Source of the DNA: Betaproteobacteria bacterium
Lineage (GTDB): Bacteria > Pseudomonadota > Gammaproteobacteria > Burkholderiales > Casimicrobiaceae
Direction of reading: 5' to 3'
DNA length: 64,000 nt
NCBI GenBank assembly: GCA_016720425.1
Contig: JADKKQ010000001.1
Span: 558,001 to 622,000, forward strand
Each line of letters begins with the position of its first letter. Within the stretch, counting starts at the first letter, position 1. Below the pieces are notes generated by a model. The model was not told the origin of the DNA and ran no database searches. It worked only from the letters and a program-made list of their open reading frames with translations. This document shows, piece after piece, positions 1 to 8,128 of the stretch. A program made the position numbers and the translations under genes.

Positions 1-701
1 ACCAGCGGCGACGCCGGGCGCGCGATCAGCTGCGCCGGCTCGCCGGCCTGCAGCGTCGTGCCGCGATGCAGGATCGACATCCGGTCGGCCAGCGCCACCG
101 CCTCGTCGAGCGCGTGGGTGACCAGCACGATCGGGATGTTGAGCTCGCGGCGCAGCGTCGCCAGCTCCTCGTGCAGCTTCTCGCGCGTGATCTGGTCGAC
201 GGCCGAGAACGGCTCGTCGAGCAGCAGCACCTTGGGGTCGCGGGCCAGCGCGCGCGCGACCGCCACCCGCTGCTGCTGGCCGCCGGAGAGCCGCGCCGGC
301 CGCCGATCCTCGAGCCCCGCCAGGTTCGTGCGCTCGAGCAGCCGCAGTGCGCGCTCGCGGCGCTCGCCGCCGGGCACGTGGCCCATCGCCTGCATGACGT
401 TCTCCTGCGCGGTGAGGTGCGGAAAGAGCGCGTAGTGCTGGAACACGAAGCCGACCGAGCGTTCGCGCGGCGCGACCTCGATGCCTCGCGCCGAATCGAG
501 CCAGGTCTCGCCGCCCACGGCGATCGTTCCCTCGTGCGGCCGGTAGATGCCGGCCAGCGTGCGCAGGATCGTCGACTTGCCGCTGCCGGATGGGCCGACC
601 AGCGCCAGCAACTCCCCGCCGGCGCAGGCGAGCTCGGCGGCCAGCGGGATCGGCCGCTGCTGCCGCAGCCGTGCGCGCAGGCCCTCAGTCGGCCGATCCA
701 T
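1..701 (-). CDS. modC: Molybdate ABC transporter ATPase ModC (3' end cut by window)
   Basis: This is the ATP-hydrolysing subunit of the high-affinity molybdate importer; it works on the cytoplasmic face with ModB. About 234 residues are visible and the frame is open to the window edge. The Walker A motif GPSGSGKST lies near residue 36, the ABC signature LSGGQQQR near 138, and Walker B VLLLDEP near 157. The C-terminal molybdate-binding (TOBE) region, if present, lies outside the window. The ATG at 701 overlaps the end of modB by 17 bp, which is typical of translational coupling. Assignment to molybdate rather than sulfate rests on the adjacent ModA and ModB. Confidence 0.9.
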   Translation of the reverse strand, partial: MDRPTEGLRARLRQQRPIPLAAELACAGGELLALVGPSGSGKSTILRTLAGIYRPHEGTIAVGGETWLDSARGIEVAPRERSVGFVFQHYALFPHLTAQENVMQAMGHVPGGERRERALRLLERTNLAGLEDRRPARLSGGQQQRVAVARALARDPKVLLLDEPFSAVDQITREKLHEELATLRRELNIPIVLVTHALDEAVALADRMSILHRGTTLQAGEPAQLIARPASPL

Positions 702-1362
702 GACGGCGCCGGTGCCGGGCGGAAGCGACGAAGGTGACGCCGATGGCGACGATCGAGAACACCAGCAGCAGCAGCGACATCAGGCCCGCGCCCGCCATGT
801 CGAAGCCCTGCACGCGGTCGTAGATGGAGATCGCCAGCGTCTTGGTCTCGCCGGGGATGCTGCCGCCCACCATCAGCACGACGCCGAACTCGCCCAGCGT
901 GTGGGCGAAGGTGAGCACGCCGGCGGTGAGCAAGCCCGCGCCGATCAGCGGCAGCTCGATCCGCCACAGGCTCTGTACGCTGGTGAGGCCGCAGCAGGAA
1001 GCCGCGTGCAGCACGTCCTCGGGGATCGCCTCGAATGCGCGCTGCAGCGGCTGGATGGCGAAGGGCAGGTTGAAGATCACCGACGCGACCAGCAGGCCGT
1101 CGAAGGTGAACACCAGCGTGTGGCCGGTCAGCCACTCGTACCCGCGGCCGGGCAGCGAGTCGGCGCCGAGCGCGACCAGCAGGTAGTAGCCCAGCACCGT
1201 CGGCGGCAGCACCAGCGGCAGCGCGAACACCGCTTCGACGAAGGGCTTGAACGCGAATTCGCGGGTGGCGAGGAAGCGCGCGATCAGCACCCCGGCCGGC
1301 AGCAGGATGGCGACCGTGGCGGCGGCGAGCTGCAGCGACAGCAGGAGGGCGGCGGTGTCCAA
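685..1362 (-). CDS. modB: Molybdate ABC transporter permease ModB
   Basis: This inner-membrane permease passes molybdate from ModA into the cytoplasm. The protein has 225 residues, the usual ModB length, with about five hydrophobic spans. The ABC-permease EAA-type loop is visible as AASCCGLTSVQSLWRIELPL around residues 140-160, the contact site for ModC. Proline- and leucine-rich PLVLPPTVLGYYLL near residue 50 is characteristic of ModB/CysT permeases. It lies between modA (34 bp upstream) and modC (overlapping), so the three are one operon. Confidence 0.93.
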   Translation of the reverse strand: MDTAALLLSLQLAAATVAILLPAGVLIARFLATREFAFKPFVEAVFALPLVLPPTVLGYYLLVALGADSLPGRGYEWLTGHTLVFTFDGLLVASVIFNLPFAIQPLQRAFEAIPEDVLHAASCCGLTSVQSLWRIELPLIGAGLLTAGVLTFAHTLGEFGVVLMVGGSIPGETKTLAISIYDRVQGFDMAGAGLMSLLLLVFSIVAIGVTFVASARHRRRHGSAD

Positions 1363-1396
1363 AGCGGGCCGGATGAGGGTGCCGGGCAGGCCGGGG

Positions 1397-2272
1397 CTAC
1401 TCGCCGGGAAGCGCGAATCCGTAGCGCTGCAGCACCTGGCGCGACGCAGGTCGCTGCAGGAACTCGAAAAAGGCGCGCGCCGCCGGCGTGGCGCGCCGGG
1501 TCAGCGCCATCCGCTGGCGCAGCGGCGAGTGCAGCGCTGCGGGGACGACGGCATACGCCGCCTTGCCGAGCGCGCCGGGGGCCATCGCCAGCGACAGCGC
1601 GACGAGGCCGCCGTCGGTGGACCCCGAAACCGCGAACTGCATCGCCTGCGCCACGTTCTCTCCCAGCACCAACCGGGGCCGCAGTGTCTCCCACGCACCG
1701 ACCGCGGTCAACGCCTGCTGCGCCGCCCGTCCGTAGGGCGCGTGCTCGGGATTGGCGATCGAGAACTTCCCGATCCGCTGGCTGCGCCCGGCGGCGGCCA
1801 GGTCCGCCAGCGTGCCGTCGGCGCGCAGCGGCGACCCCGGGGGAATCACCAGCGCGAGCCGGCCGATGCCGTAGAGCGTTCCGGCGTCGACGAGCCTGCC
1901 TTCGCGCGCCAGCGCGACGACGTAGTCCTCGTCGGCCGACAGGAACAGCTCGAAGGGCGCCCCTTCCGCGATCTGGCGACGGAAGTTGCCGGACGAGCCG
2001 TAGACGATGCGCACCGCCGTGCCGCTGTCGCGGCGAAAGGCGGCGGCGAGCTCGTCCAGCGCAAAACGCAGGTCGGACGCGGCGGCCACCAGCGGGCCGG
2101 GGGCGGCGGTCGCGCGCGCGCCCTGCGCGATCGCCGCGCCGGCGGAAAACAGGAGGATCAGCGCAAAGACGATCCCGTGCGCCAGCGTCGCGCGCAGTCC
2201 CCGGCGGCTGCGCACCGCCGGACGCATGCACGGGGCGGCAGCGCGCATTTCGTCGAGGCGGGCGTGGCGCAA
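1397..2272 (-). CDS. modA: Molybdate-binding periplasmic protein ModA
   Basis: This is the periplasmic receptor that captures molybdate (or tungstate) for ModBC. Of 291 residues, the first ~50 are an arginine-containing n-region and a hydrophobic segment ending in an AIAQG-like cleavage site. The mature part shows family hallmarks: AAASDLRFALDELAAAF, then VYGSSGNFRRQI with the oxyanion-binding serines, and GAPFELFLSAD. A later internal methionine (residue 9 or 16) may be the true start, because the n-region is long. It opens the modABC operon. Supply of Mo fits the molybdopterin reductase at 9.6-12.2 kb. Confidence 0.92.
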   Translation of the reverse strand: MRHARLDEMRAAAPCMRPAVRSRRGLRATLAHGIVFALILLFSAGAAIAQGARATAAPGPLVAAASDLRFALDELAAAFRRDSGTAVRIVYGSSGNFRRQIAEGAPFELFLSADEDYVVALAREGRLVDAGTLYGIGRLALVIPPGSPLRADGTLADLAAAGRSQRIGKFSIANPEHAPYGRAAQQALTAVGAWETLRPRLVLGENVAQAMQFAVSGSTDGGLVALSLAMAPGALGKAAYAVVPAALHSPLRQRMALTRRATPAARAFFEFLQRPASRQVLQRYGFALPGE

Positions 2273-2332
2273 GAGGCCGGGGTGCGGCTTGACGCGTCCG
2301 GGGCGCCTGGTCGCGATCGCCCGCCGTCGCCG

Positions 2333-2833
2333 TCAGGCGGGGCGACGCCGGGACTGCAGGGCGAGCAGCGCGAACACGAGGAACGCCGAGTGCGCAACCA
2401 GCGCCCAGTTGGCGAGCGACAGGCCGAAGATCGAGAGTTCGGCGTTTTCGCAGAAGCCGGTGGCGAGGAAGAGGTCGGGCTGCAGTCGGCCCAGCCACTC
2501 GACGAACTGCTCGACCAGCGTCGGCTCGCCGGCCACGCAGGACGTGCTGCCGGCGGGTTGCTCCTGCAGCCAGCTCTGGTAGCCGGCAGCGGCGATGCCG
2601 CTCGCCGACACCGGCAGCGTGAACAGCGCGGCCCAGAGCCCGAGGTGATGGCGCCAGCGCCACGCGGCAAGGCCGCCGAGCACCGCCAGCGTCATGAACA
2701 GCACGCGCTGGAAGATGCACAGGTGGCAGGGGTGCAGGCCGAGCCACGCCGTCAGGACGAGGCTGGCCACGACGAGGCTCGCGCAGCACAGGGCGAGCAG
2801 CGACCACAGCAGGCGGGGCGGGATGGCTTTCAT
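2333..2833 (-). CDS. dsbB: Disulfide bond formation protein DsbB
   Basis: This quinone-coupled membrane protein reoxidises DsbA. The sequence shows four hydrophobic spans, the first redox pair in HPCHLCIFQR just after span 1, and a second periplasmic cysteine pair (STSCVAGEP and GFCENAE). The ATG at 2833 gives 166 residues, normal for DsbB; an in-frame ATG at 2893 would add 20 residues but gives no better ribosome site. It is 60 bp upstream of modA and may be co-transcribed. A second, shorter DsbB-like protein lies at 13.9-14.4 kb. Confidence 0.88.
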   Translation of the reverse strand: MKAIPPRLLWSLLALCCASLVVASLVLTAWLGLHPCHLCIFQRVLFMTLAVLGGLAAWRWRHHLGLWAALFTLPVSASGIAAAGYQSWLQEQPAGSTSCVAGEPTLVEQFVEWLGRLQPDLFLATGFCENAELSIFGLSLANWALVAHSAFLVFALLALQSRRRPA

Positions 2834-2974
2834 TCGCAGCGGGGCGCCGGCCGGCTTCGGCGCGGCGCCCGCGGGATCGATCCAAGATCGCATTGTATCA
2901 AGCGGGACCCGCGGCGGCCGGACTACGGCGCGCGCGGCACGAACGAGCGCCGGTGAATTTGCGTCCCGTCGGGA

Positions 2975-3955
2975 TCAGCGCAATGCGGCGATCGGGTAGT
3001 CGCGCTGGTCGGCAGGGAAGCGCCTGGCCGCACCGATCAGCTTGTCGTCCTTGCTCCAGCCCATCATCCCGAATTGCAGCCCGCGCGCGTTGTAGCCCAG
3101 GATCGACAGCAGGTAGCTGGCGCCGATCGCGGTCTGCCCGTTGTAGTCGACGGTGACGATGCGGCGGCCCAGCGGCAGCTTGGCGAGGTTTCCCGCCTGG
3201 TAGAGCGTCGCGGCAGGAATGCTCACCGCGCCCTTGATGTGACCCTTCGCGTAGTCCGCCGGCAACCGGGTGTCGACGATGAAGGGATCGTTCGCGGGGT
3301 TGCTGTCGGTGAGCGCAGCCTGCACCTGCTCGGCGGTCATCGACACTGCGCGATCCGCCATTTCGACGGCATCGCCGCGGGCGATCAGGACTTCGGCGAG
3401 GTTCGCCTTGCCGGTGGCGACGAGGGGGCGCGCGTAGGTCACCGCCGTCGCCGTCGGCACGGTGTCGACAGGGTAGTCCTGCTGCGACTCGGGAAAGCGC
3501 GTCGCCGGCCCGAGCGCAGCATCGTTCTTCGACCAGCCCATGGTGCCCCACTCGAGTTGCATCGCGTTGTAACCCATCAGGTTGAGCACGACGGCGGGGC
3601 CGATGGCGCCGGTGCCGGTGTAGCAATAGGTGACGACCAGCTTGTCCTTGGCGGGCAGTTTCGCGACGTTGACAGGCTTCCAGAATGCGCCGCGGGGGAT
3701 GTTGATCGAGCCCTTGAGGTGGGCCTTCGCGTAGTCGTCCGGTGCACAGACGCTGATCAGCACCGGGTCGTTGGCCGGGTCGGCGTCGTTGAGCAGCGCG
3801 TGGAGCTTGTCGTTGGCGATGACCAGGGACTTGCCGCTGGCGGCGAGGCGATCGGCCGCATCGGCGATCATCGTCGCTTCGTCGGCAGCGAACGCCGGCG
3901 GCACGCTGCCCAGTGCGATGGTCAGAAGCACGGCGCGAAGCTTGGGGGTGCGCAT
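2975..3955 (-). CDS. Periplasmic tandem-rhodanese protein
   Basis: This is a probable exported sulfurtransferase. The 326-residue protein starts at an ATG preceded by GAAGGAA. Residues 1-23 form a signal peptide ending AFA. It contains two rhodanese-like repeats. The first has a catalytic-loop cysteine, C111 in YCYTGTG. In the second the same position is an aspartate (D270 in DYNGQT), so only the first domain should be catalytic. Both repeats share a GYNA..(Q/L)..G.MGWSK tail. It is downstream of two thioredoxins and a CcdA-like protein, which suggests a sulfur-handling or thiol-redox role in the periplasm. Its substrate is unknown. Confidence 0.8.
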   Translation of the reverse strand: MRTPKLRAVLLTIALGSVPPAFAADEATMIADAADRLAASGKSLVIANDKLHALLNDADPANDPVLISVCAPDDYAKAHLKGSINIPRGAFWKPVNVAKLPAKDKLVVTYCYTGTGAIGPAVVLNLMGYNAMQLEWGTMGWSKNDAALGPATRFPESQQDYPVDTVPTATAVTYARPLVATGKANLAEVLIARGDAVEMADRAVSMTAEQVQAALTDSNPANDPFIVDTRLPADYAKGHIKGAVSIPAATLYQAGNLAKLPLGRRIVTVDYNGQTAIGASYLLSILGYNARGLQFGMMGWSKDDKLIGAARRFPADQRDYPIAALR

Positions 3956-4122
3956 GGTTCGGTTCCTTCGGGCGGGCCAGGCCGTCATCGGGTTGTCGCC
4001 AGTCGACGGGCCGGGTCGGGCGGTCAGGCGGGATTCGCAGTGGACTGACAGCGTCGGCCAGCTTGCGTCCGCGCCCGCGGATCGCAGGACGCACGGACGG
4101 GTTGCGGTCGGGATCATGGCGG

Positions 4123-4824
4123 TCACGCGATCGCCCCGGTGGCAACGTAACCTGCGGTGAACACCAGGACCGCACCGCCTGCCCGGCGCAGCCTGTCGAT
4201 CAGCGCGGATCGACGCTGTCGGGAGAGCAGGCGCTCCACCGCACGACCGCCAGCCAACACGGCGAGGAGTCCCAGCGCGTGCCCGACGACGAACAGAAGG
4301 GATCGGGCGACCACCGTGCCGCTGCCACTGTCCACGCTGTCCGTGGGCAACACGGCCAGCGGTGCGATGAAGGCGAGGCTGCAGGGTCCGGTCGCGAGCG
4401 CAAAGGCGACGCCGAGGACCACGGCGGTGAGGCCGCCGGGCGCGCGACCGACGGTGTCCGGCGCAGGCAGCGACGGCAGCGGAAAGGCGTCGAGCAGCAT
4501 CAGGCCGGCGACCAGCAGAGCGGTTGCGGCGATGCCGATGCCCAGCAGTCCGGTGTCGCCCGCCAACCGGCCCAGCGCCAGAGTCAGCCCGGCCACACCG
4601 GCCGTCGCCAGCAGCACCGTCCCCACGAACAGCGCCATGCGCAGGATGCGATCGCCGGGCGCGCACGCATCCCGTTGCAGATAGGCCGCGGCGAGCGAGA
4701 CGCCGACCAGATGGCAGGGACTGAGCCAGACGGCGAGGATGCCGAGCAGCAACGCCGCGGCTGCCGCCCAGGGCTGGTTCTGCGTCACTGCCTGCTGGGC
4801 AAAGCCGAGTAGATCGCCGAGCAT
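4123..4824 (-). CDS. CcdA/DsbD-like transmembrane thiol-electron carrier
   Basis: A roughly 233-residue polytopic protein with about six hydrophobic spans, of the cytochrome c biogenesis CcdA/DsbD-beta family, which carries electrons from cytoplasmic thioredoxin to periplasmic thiols. The paired membrane cysteines expected of the family are visible: SPCHLVGV in span 1 and TGPCSLAF in the span after the mid loop. The ATG at 4824 was chosen; an in-frame GTG at 4848 would overlap the upstream thioredoxin gene by 20 bp. Its neighbour upstream is a membrane-anchored thioredoxin and its neighbour downstream a rhodanese, suggesting a dedicated electron relay rather than general cytochrome maturation. 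Confidence 0.75.
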   Translation of the reverse strand: MLGDLLGFAQQAVTQNQPWAAAAALLLGILAVWLSPCHLVGVSLAAAYLQRDACAPGDRILRMALFVGTVLLATAGVAGLTLALGRLAGDTGLLGIGIAATALLVAGLMLLDAFPLPSLPAPDTVGRAPGGLTAVVLGVAFALATGPCSLAFIAPLAVLPTDSVDSGSGTVVARSLLFVVGHALGLLAVLAGGRAVERLLSRQRRSALIDRLRRAGGAVLVFTAGYVATGAIA

Positions 4825-4828
4825 GGGG

Positions 4829-5380
4829 TCACTGTCCGAGGCTGGCACCGGGTCGATCGAACGCGATGCCGTGGCGGGCGAAGGTGCGGTGGATGTCGTC
4901 GCCCGAGATGAAGCCGACGTGACGCTCGAGTTCGCGTCCCCGCCCGTCGCGCAATACCTGCGTCGGAATGGCGCGCACGTTCCATTGCCGGATGGCCTCG
5001 CGCTGCTGGAAGACGTCGATCACCCTGACGTCGAGGCGACCGTCGCCTGCGGTCCGCAGCACGGCCAGCACCGGCTGCATCGCCGCGCAGCTCGCGCACT
5101 TGGTCGATCCCAGTTCGACCAGCGCGGGACGTCCGGCGACCGGCAGCGGTGTCGCAGGGGACGGCGCATCCGACGTGCGCAGGGCGAGACCGGTGCCGAG
5201 CCCCAGCGCGAGCGCGGTCACGGCCAGCCATGCGGCCCTTCGGCGCCGAGCCGCCGCCGGTGGGGCAGCGTGGGGCGCGATGGCGGTCACCACTTGCCCC
5301 GAAAGCGGGGGTCGCATGGCTGCCGCCCGCGACGACACACGCTGCGAGAGAAACCGCCAATCCGCTGCATTGCTCGGCAA
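4829..5380 (-). CDS. Membrane-anchored thioredoxin-like protein
   Basis: A 183-residue protein from the 5380 start, or 162 from the ATG at 5317, which removes a poorly conserved leader. One hydrophobic span (AAWLAVTALALGLGTGLAL) anchors a periplasmic thioredoxin fold. The redox motif is CASC in GSTKCASCAAMQPVL, followed by the family's cis-proline segment RAIPTQVL. It ends 5 bp before the CcdA-like ATG, so the two are probably co-translated and act as donor and acceptor. It resembles TlpA/thioredoxin-2 family proteins paired with CcdA; the client protein is unknown. Confidence 0.75.
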   Translation of the reverse strand: MPSNAADWRFLSQRVSSRAAAMRPPLSGQVVTAIAPHAAPPAAARRRRAAWLAVTALALGLGTGLALRTSDAPSPATPLPVAGRPALVELGSTKCASCAAMQPVLAVLRTAGDGRLDVRVIDVFQQREAIRQWNVRAIPTQVLRDGRGRELERHVGFISGDDIHRTFARHGIAFDRPGASLGQ

Positions 5381-5525
5381 CCGCTGCGACGCCGGAGACC
5401 CGCATTGCGCGGTTCCGGTCGACCGTCTGGCAGCACTTCCCGTCGCCGCAACCGCAGGAAGAAGCGCTTGCCGCAGCGGCCAGCGTCGACCCGGCGAAGA
5501 CCGGTGCCAACGAAGAACACGTTGC

Positions 5526-5762
5526 TCAGGCAGCGAGCAGCTTCTTGATGTCGTCGACCGACAACACCTGTCCGCTGCTCCTGACCTCGCCGTTCACCAT
5601 CAGCGCCGGTGTGCGGGTGACGCCGGCATCGATGATCCGGTTGATGTCCGTCACCTTCTCCAGCTCGTAGTCGAGTCCGAGGGCTTCCGCCGCCGCGGTC
5701 GCATGCTCACCCAGCGTGGCACACTTGGCGCAGCCGGAACCGAGTACCTGCAGCTTGATCAT
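5526..5762 (-). CDS. Small thioredoxin-fold protein, MTH895/TM0996 type
   Basis: A compact 78-residue redox protein that begins with ATG 11 bp after the permease stop. The active site is CAKC in GSGCAKCATLG near residue 11, followed by the family hallmark TPALMVNGEVRSSG with a cis-proline. These one-domain proteins are commonly encoded next to DUF318-type permeases and act in the cytoplasm as redox partners of unknown clients. Here the permease gene is immediately upstream, which supports the pairing. The length matches the family (75-80 residues). Confidence 0.85.
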   Translation of the reverse strand: MIKLQVLGSGCAKCATLGEHATAAAEALGLDYELEKVTDINRIIDAGVTRTPALMVNGEVRSSGQVLSVDDIKKLLAA

Positions 5763-5773
5763 CGAATCGCTCC

Positions 5774-7144
5774 TTAGGGAAAGAGGGCGCCGTACACGAG
5801 CCCGCTGAAAGTCGCCATGACGACCACCAGCGCGCAGTAGACGGCCGTCTTTTGCGTGCCGAGGATGCTGCGGATGACCAGCATGCTGGGCAGCGACAGG
5901 GCCGGGCCGGCCAGCAGCAGTGCGAGCGCCGGGCCCTTGCCCATGCCCGAGCCCATCAGGCCCTGGACGATGGGGATTTCGGTCAGCGTGGCGAAGTACA
6001 TGAACGCGCCGGCCAGCGCGGCGAAGAAATTGGACCCCAGTGAATTGCCGCCGACCGCAGCCCCGACCCACGCGGAGGGCACGATGCCTTCGTGCCCGGG
6101 ACGACCGAGGAGGAATCCGGCCAGCAGCACCCCGCCCAGCAGCAGCGGCAGGATCAGCTTGGCGAAGTTCCAGGTCTGGCCGAGCCATTCGTCGCCGTCG
6201 CCCGGCTGCGCGGCGGCGGCCAGCGTCAGGCCGAGGAGGCCGGCGCTGAACGCCAGCACCGGGGCCTGCGGCAGGAACCAGGCCAACAGGGCGACCGCGG
6301 CCGCGGTGATCGCCAGCGGCTGCCAATGCCAGCGCCAGCGCCAGACCAGGAGCAGCGCGAGGCCCAGCCCGGCCACCGCCGTCAGCGGCCACTTCCAGGC
6401 GAACACCGCGTGCCAGACCGCGCTGTCATCCGCGCTGGCGGGCGCCCAGTTGGCGAACACCAGCACCGCCACCTGCAGCGCGAAGAACGCGGCCGTGTCG
6501 GCCAACGGTCGGCCACGGTCGGCACCGCCCTCGAAGCCTTTCTGCGACAGCGCGCGCGCCGCTTCCTCGCGCCGGTAGATCAGCTGCATGATGACGCCGA
6601 TCACCAGCGCGAAGCCGACTGCGCCGACCGCGCGCGCCACCCCCAGCTCGAAGCCCAGGATCTTCGCCGTCAGGATGATCGCCAGCACGTTGATCGCCGG
6701 GCCGGAGTAGAGGAAGGCGATCGCCGGCCCCAGCCCGGCGCCGCGCCGGTAGATGCCGCCGAACAGCGGCAGCACCGTGCAGGAACAGACCGCGAGAATC
6801 GAGCCCGACACCGAGGCCACGCCGTAGGCGGCGACCTTGTGCGCGGCCGGGCCCAGGTACTTCATCACCGCGTCCTGGCTGACGAATACGGCGATGCCGC
6901 CGGCGATGAAGAACGCCGGCACCAGGCAGAGCATCACGTGCTCGCGCGCATACCAGGTCAGCAGCGCGAGGCCTTCGAGCACGGCGTTGTCGAAGCGCGC
7001 GGTGCCGACCGGCAGGAAGAACGCCAGCAGGAAGGCGGCGAGGATACCCGCCAGCCACTTGAACTCGGTCGGGTTGTCGCGCATGCCGTGCCATACCCGA
7101 CTCGCGAGCGATTCCGGTGCTTTCATTGCTTCGGTCGATGCCAT
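5774..7144 (-). CDS. DUF318/ArsP-type permease
   Basis: A 456-residue inner-membrane permease with about ten hydrophobic spans. Family signatures are AVCSCTVLPLFGGIYRRG near residue 115 and the mirrored SGPAINVLAIILT segment, plus NSLGSNFFAALAGAFMYF in the second half. Relatives include ArsP exporters of methylated or organic arsenicals and uncharacterised metal permeases. The CSC motif could bind a soft metal or metalloid. It lies 13 bp downstream of an ArsR regulator with a CVC metal site and 11 bp upstream of a small thioredoxin, so export of an arsenic- or sulfur-containing species is a reasonable inference, not proven. Confidence 0.82.
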   Translation of the reverse strand: MASTEAMKAPESLASRVWHGMRDNPTEFKWLAGILAAFLLAFFLPVGTARFDNAVLEGLALLTWYAREHVMLCLVPAFFIAGGIAVFVSQDAVMKYLGPAAHKVAAYGVASVSGSILAVCSCTVLPLFGGIYRRGAGLGPAIAFLYSGPAINVLAIILTAKILGFELGVARAVGAVGFALVIGVIMQLIYRREEAARALSQKGFEGGADRGRPLADTAAFFALQVAVLVFANWAPASADDSAVWHAVFAWKWPLTAVAGLGLALLLVWRWRWHWQPLAITAAAVALLAWFLPQAPVLAFSAGLLGLTLAAAAQPGDGDEWLGQTWNFAKLILPLLLGGVLLAGFLLGRPGHEGIVPSAWVGAAVGGNSLGSNFFAALAGAFMYFATLTEIPIVQGLMGSGMGKGPALALLLAGPALSLPSMLVIRSILGTQKTAVYCALVVVMATFSGLVYGALFP

Positions 7145-7157
7145 CGTCGACGCTCCT

Positions 7158-7511
7158 TCACCCCTGGCATGCGACGGCGCCCGACGTGCGCGCCGGGCGC
7201 CCGGCGTACGACTGCAGCCGCGCCTGCGCGCCGCGCAGTTCGGCCGCGGGAACGCCTCCCGCGACCAGCGCGTCGACCAGCGTGCGCGCCCAGTCGGGAA
7301 GCTCGCGCAGGCGGTAGTGCATCCACGTGCCTTCGCGCCGCGAGGTGAGCCAGCCCGCGTCGCGCAGCAGCGCGAGGTGGCGCGACACTTTGGGCTGCAC
7401 TTCGCGCAGCGCGGCGACGAACTCGCAGACGCAGATCTCGGGCTCGACCGCGAGCAGCGCCAGCATCAGGCGGCGCGTCGGATCGGCGATGACGTCGAGG
7501 TCGGGTGGCAT
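7158..7511 (-). CDS. arsR: ArsR-family repressor (CVC type)
   Basis: A 117-residue winged-helix metalloid-responsive repressor. The ICVCEF segment near residue 26 matches the vicinal-cysteine arsenite-binding motif at the start of the DNA-recognition helix region of classical ArsR. The recognition helix is visible as QPKVSRHLALLRDAG, followed by a wing with REGTWMHYRL. It is the first gene of a probable arsR-permease-thioredoxin operon, 13 bp before the permease. An AT-rich palindrome just upstream is its likely operator, implying autoregulation and derepression by arsenite or antimonite. Confidence 0.88.
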   Translation of the reverse strand: MPPDLDVIADPTRRLMLALLAVEPEICVCEFVAALREVQPKVSRHLALLRDAGWLTSRREGTWMHYRLRELPDWARTLVDALVAGGVPAAELRGAQARLQSYAGRPARTSGAVACQG

Positions 7512-7518
7512 GGGAAGA

Positions 7519-7538
7519 ATATACGCAAAGCGATATAT
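7519..7538. promoter_or_regulatory. Candidate ArsR operator
   Basis: The imperfect palindrome ATATACGCAAAGCGATATAT begins 8 bp upstream of the arsR start. It sits in a local AT-rich patch within otherwise GC-rich DNA, as expected for an ArsR operator-promoter. The surrounding TATATAAAGAATAG could be a -10 region for minus-strand transcription. Confidence 0.55.
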
Positions 7539-7556
7539 AAAGAATAGTGGATATAT

Positions 7557-7570
7557 TTGACCTGGGTCAG
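7557..7570. promoter_or_regulatory. FNR/ANR-like box upstream of arsR
   Basis: TTGAC-CTGG-GTCAG differs from a perfect FNR-type palindrome (TTGAC-N4-GTCAA) only in the last base. It lies 46 bp upstream of the arsR start and 19 bp from the candidate ArsR operator. It would place the permease-thioredoxin operon under both oxygen and metalloid control. One mismatch and no transcript data keep this tentative. Confidence 0.4.
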
Positions 7571-7661
7571 AGAAACGGCGATGCGGGGGTCCGCCGGTGG
7601 GCAGAATGTCGCGGACCCGCTGCCCGAGGCCGGGCGCCGGCTTCCCGGCAGCGGGGGACGG

Positions 7662-8096
7662 TCAGGTCGGGGGCTTGGGCGCGGTGCGCCCGATCGCTTC
7701 CGGCGCCACCGTGGCGAGCACGGTGGGCGCGGTGGCCCCCGCCGGCGCGCAGGCGGGGTCGCAGACGGCGCTGCCCGCGCAGCAGTTCCGGGTGAGGTAG
7801 GCGATCAGCGTGTTCATCGCCTGGATGTCGGCGCGGTACCAGATGAAGCGGCCGTCCTGGCGCGAGGCGACGAGCCCGGCCCGCGCCAGTTCCTTGAGGT
7901 GGAACGACAGCGTCGGCGCGGCGATGGCGAGCTTTTCCGCCACGGTGCCGGCAGTCAATCCCTCGGGGCTGTACTCGACCAGCAGGCGAAACACCGCGAG
8001 CCGGCTTTCCTGCGCCAGCGCGGACAGCGCGTCCAGCGCCTGTTTCGTTTCGGAGCTCTGCATGCCGTCACCGGTCACAGTGGAAGAATCCATCAT
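7662..8096 (-). CDS. ArsR-family regulator with C-terminal cysteines
   Basis: A 144-residue winged-helix regulator; the ATG at 8063 (residue 12) may be the real start. The HTH core AAPTLSFHLKELARAGLV is clear, but the usual CVC site is absent from the helix (the segment reads EGLTAGTVAEKL). Instead cysteines sit near the C-terminus: NCC, then VCDPAC. C-terminal cysteine pairs of this kind are known in ArsR variants that use an alternative arsenite site. The gene begins 32 bp after the TorD-like chaperone, so it belongs to the reductase operon and may control it or the neighbouring operon. Confidence 0.82.
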   Translation of the reverse strand: MMDSSTVTGDGMQSSETKQALDALSALAQESRLAVFRLLVEYSPEGLTAGTVAEKLAIAAPTLSFHLKELARAGLVASRQDGRFIWYRADIQAMNTLIAYLTRNCCAGSAVCDPACAPAGATAPTVLATVAPEAIGRTAPKPPT

Positions 8097-8128
8097 ACAC
8101 AGGCGCAGGCCGCCGGGCGCGACGCCGT

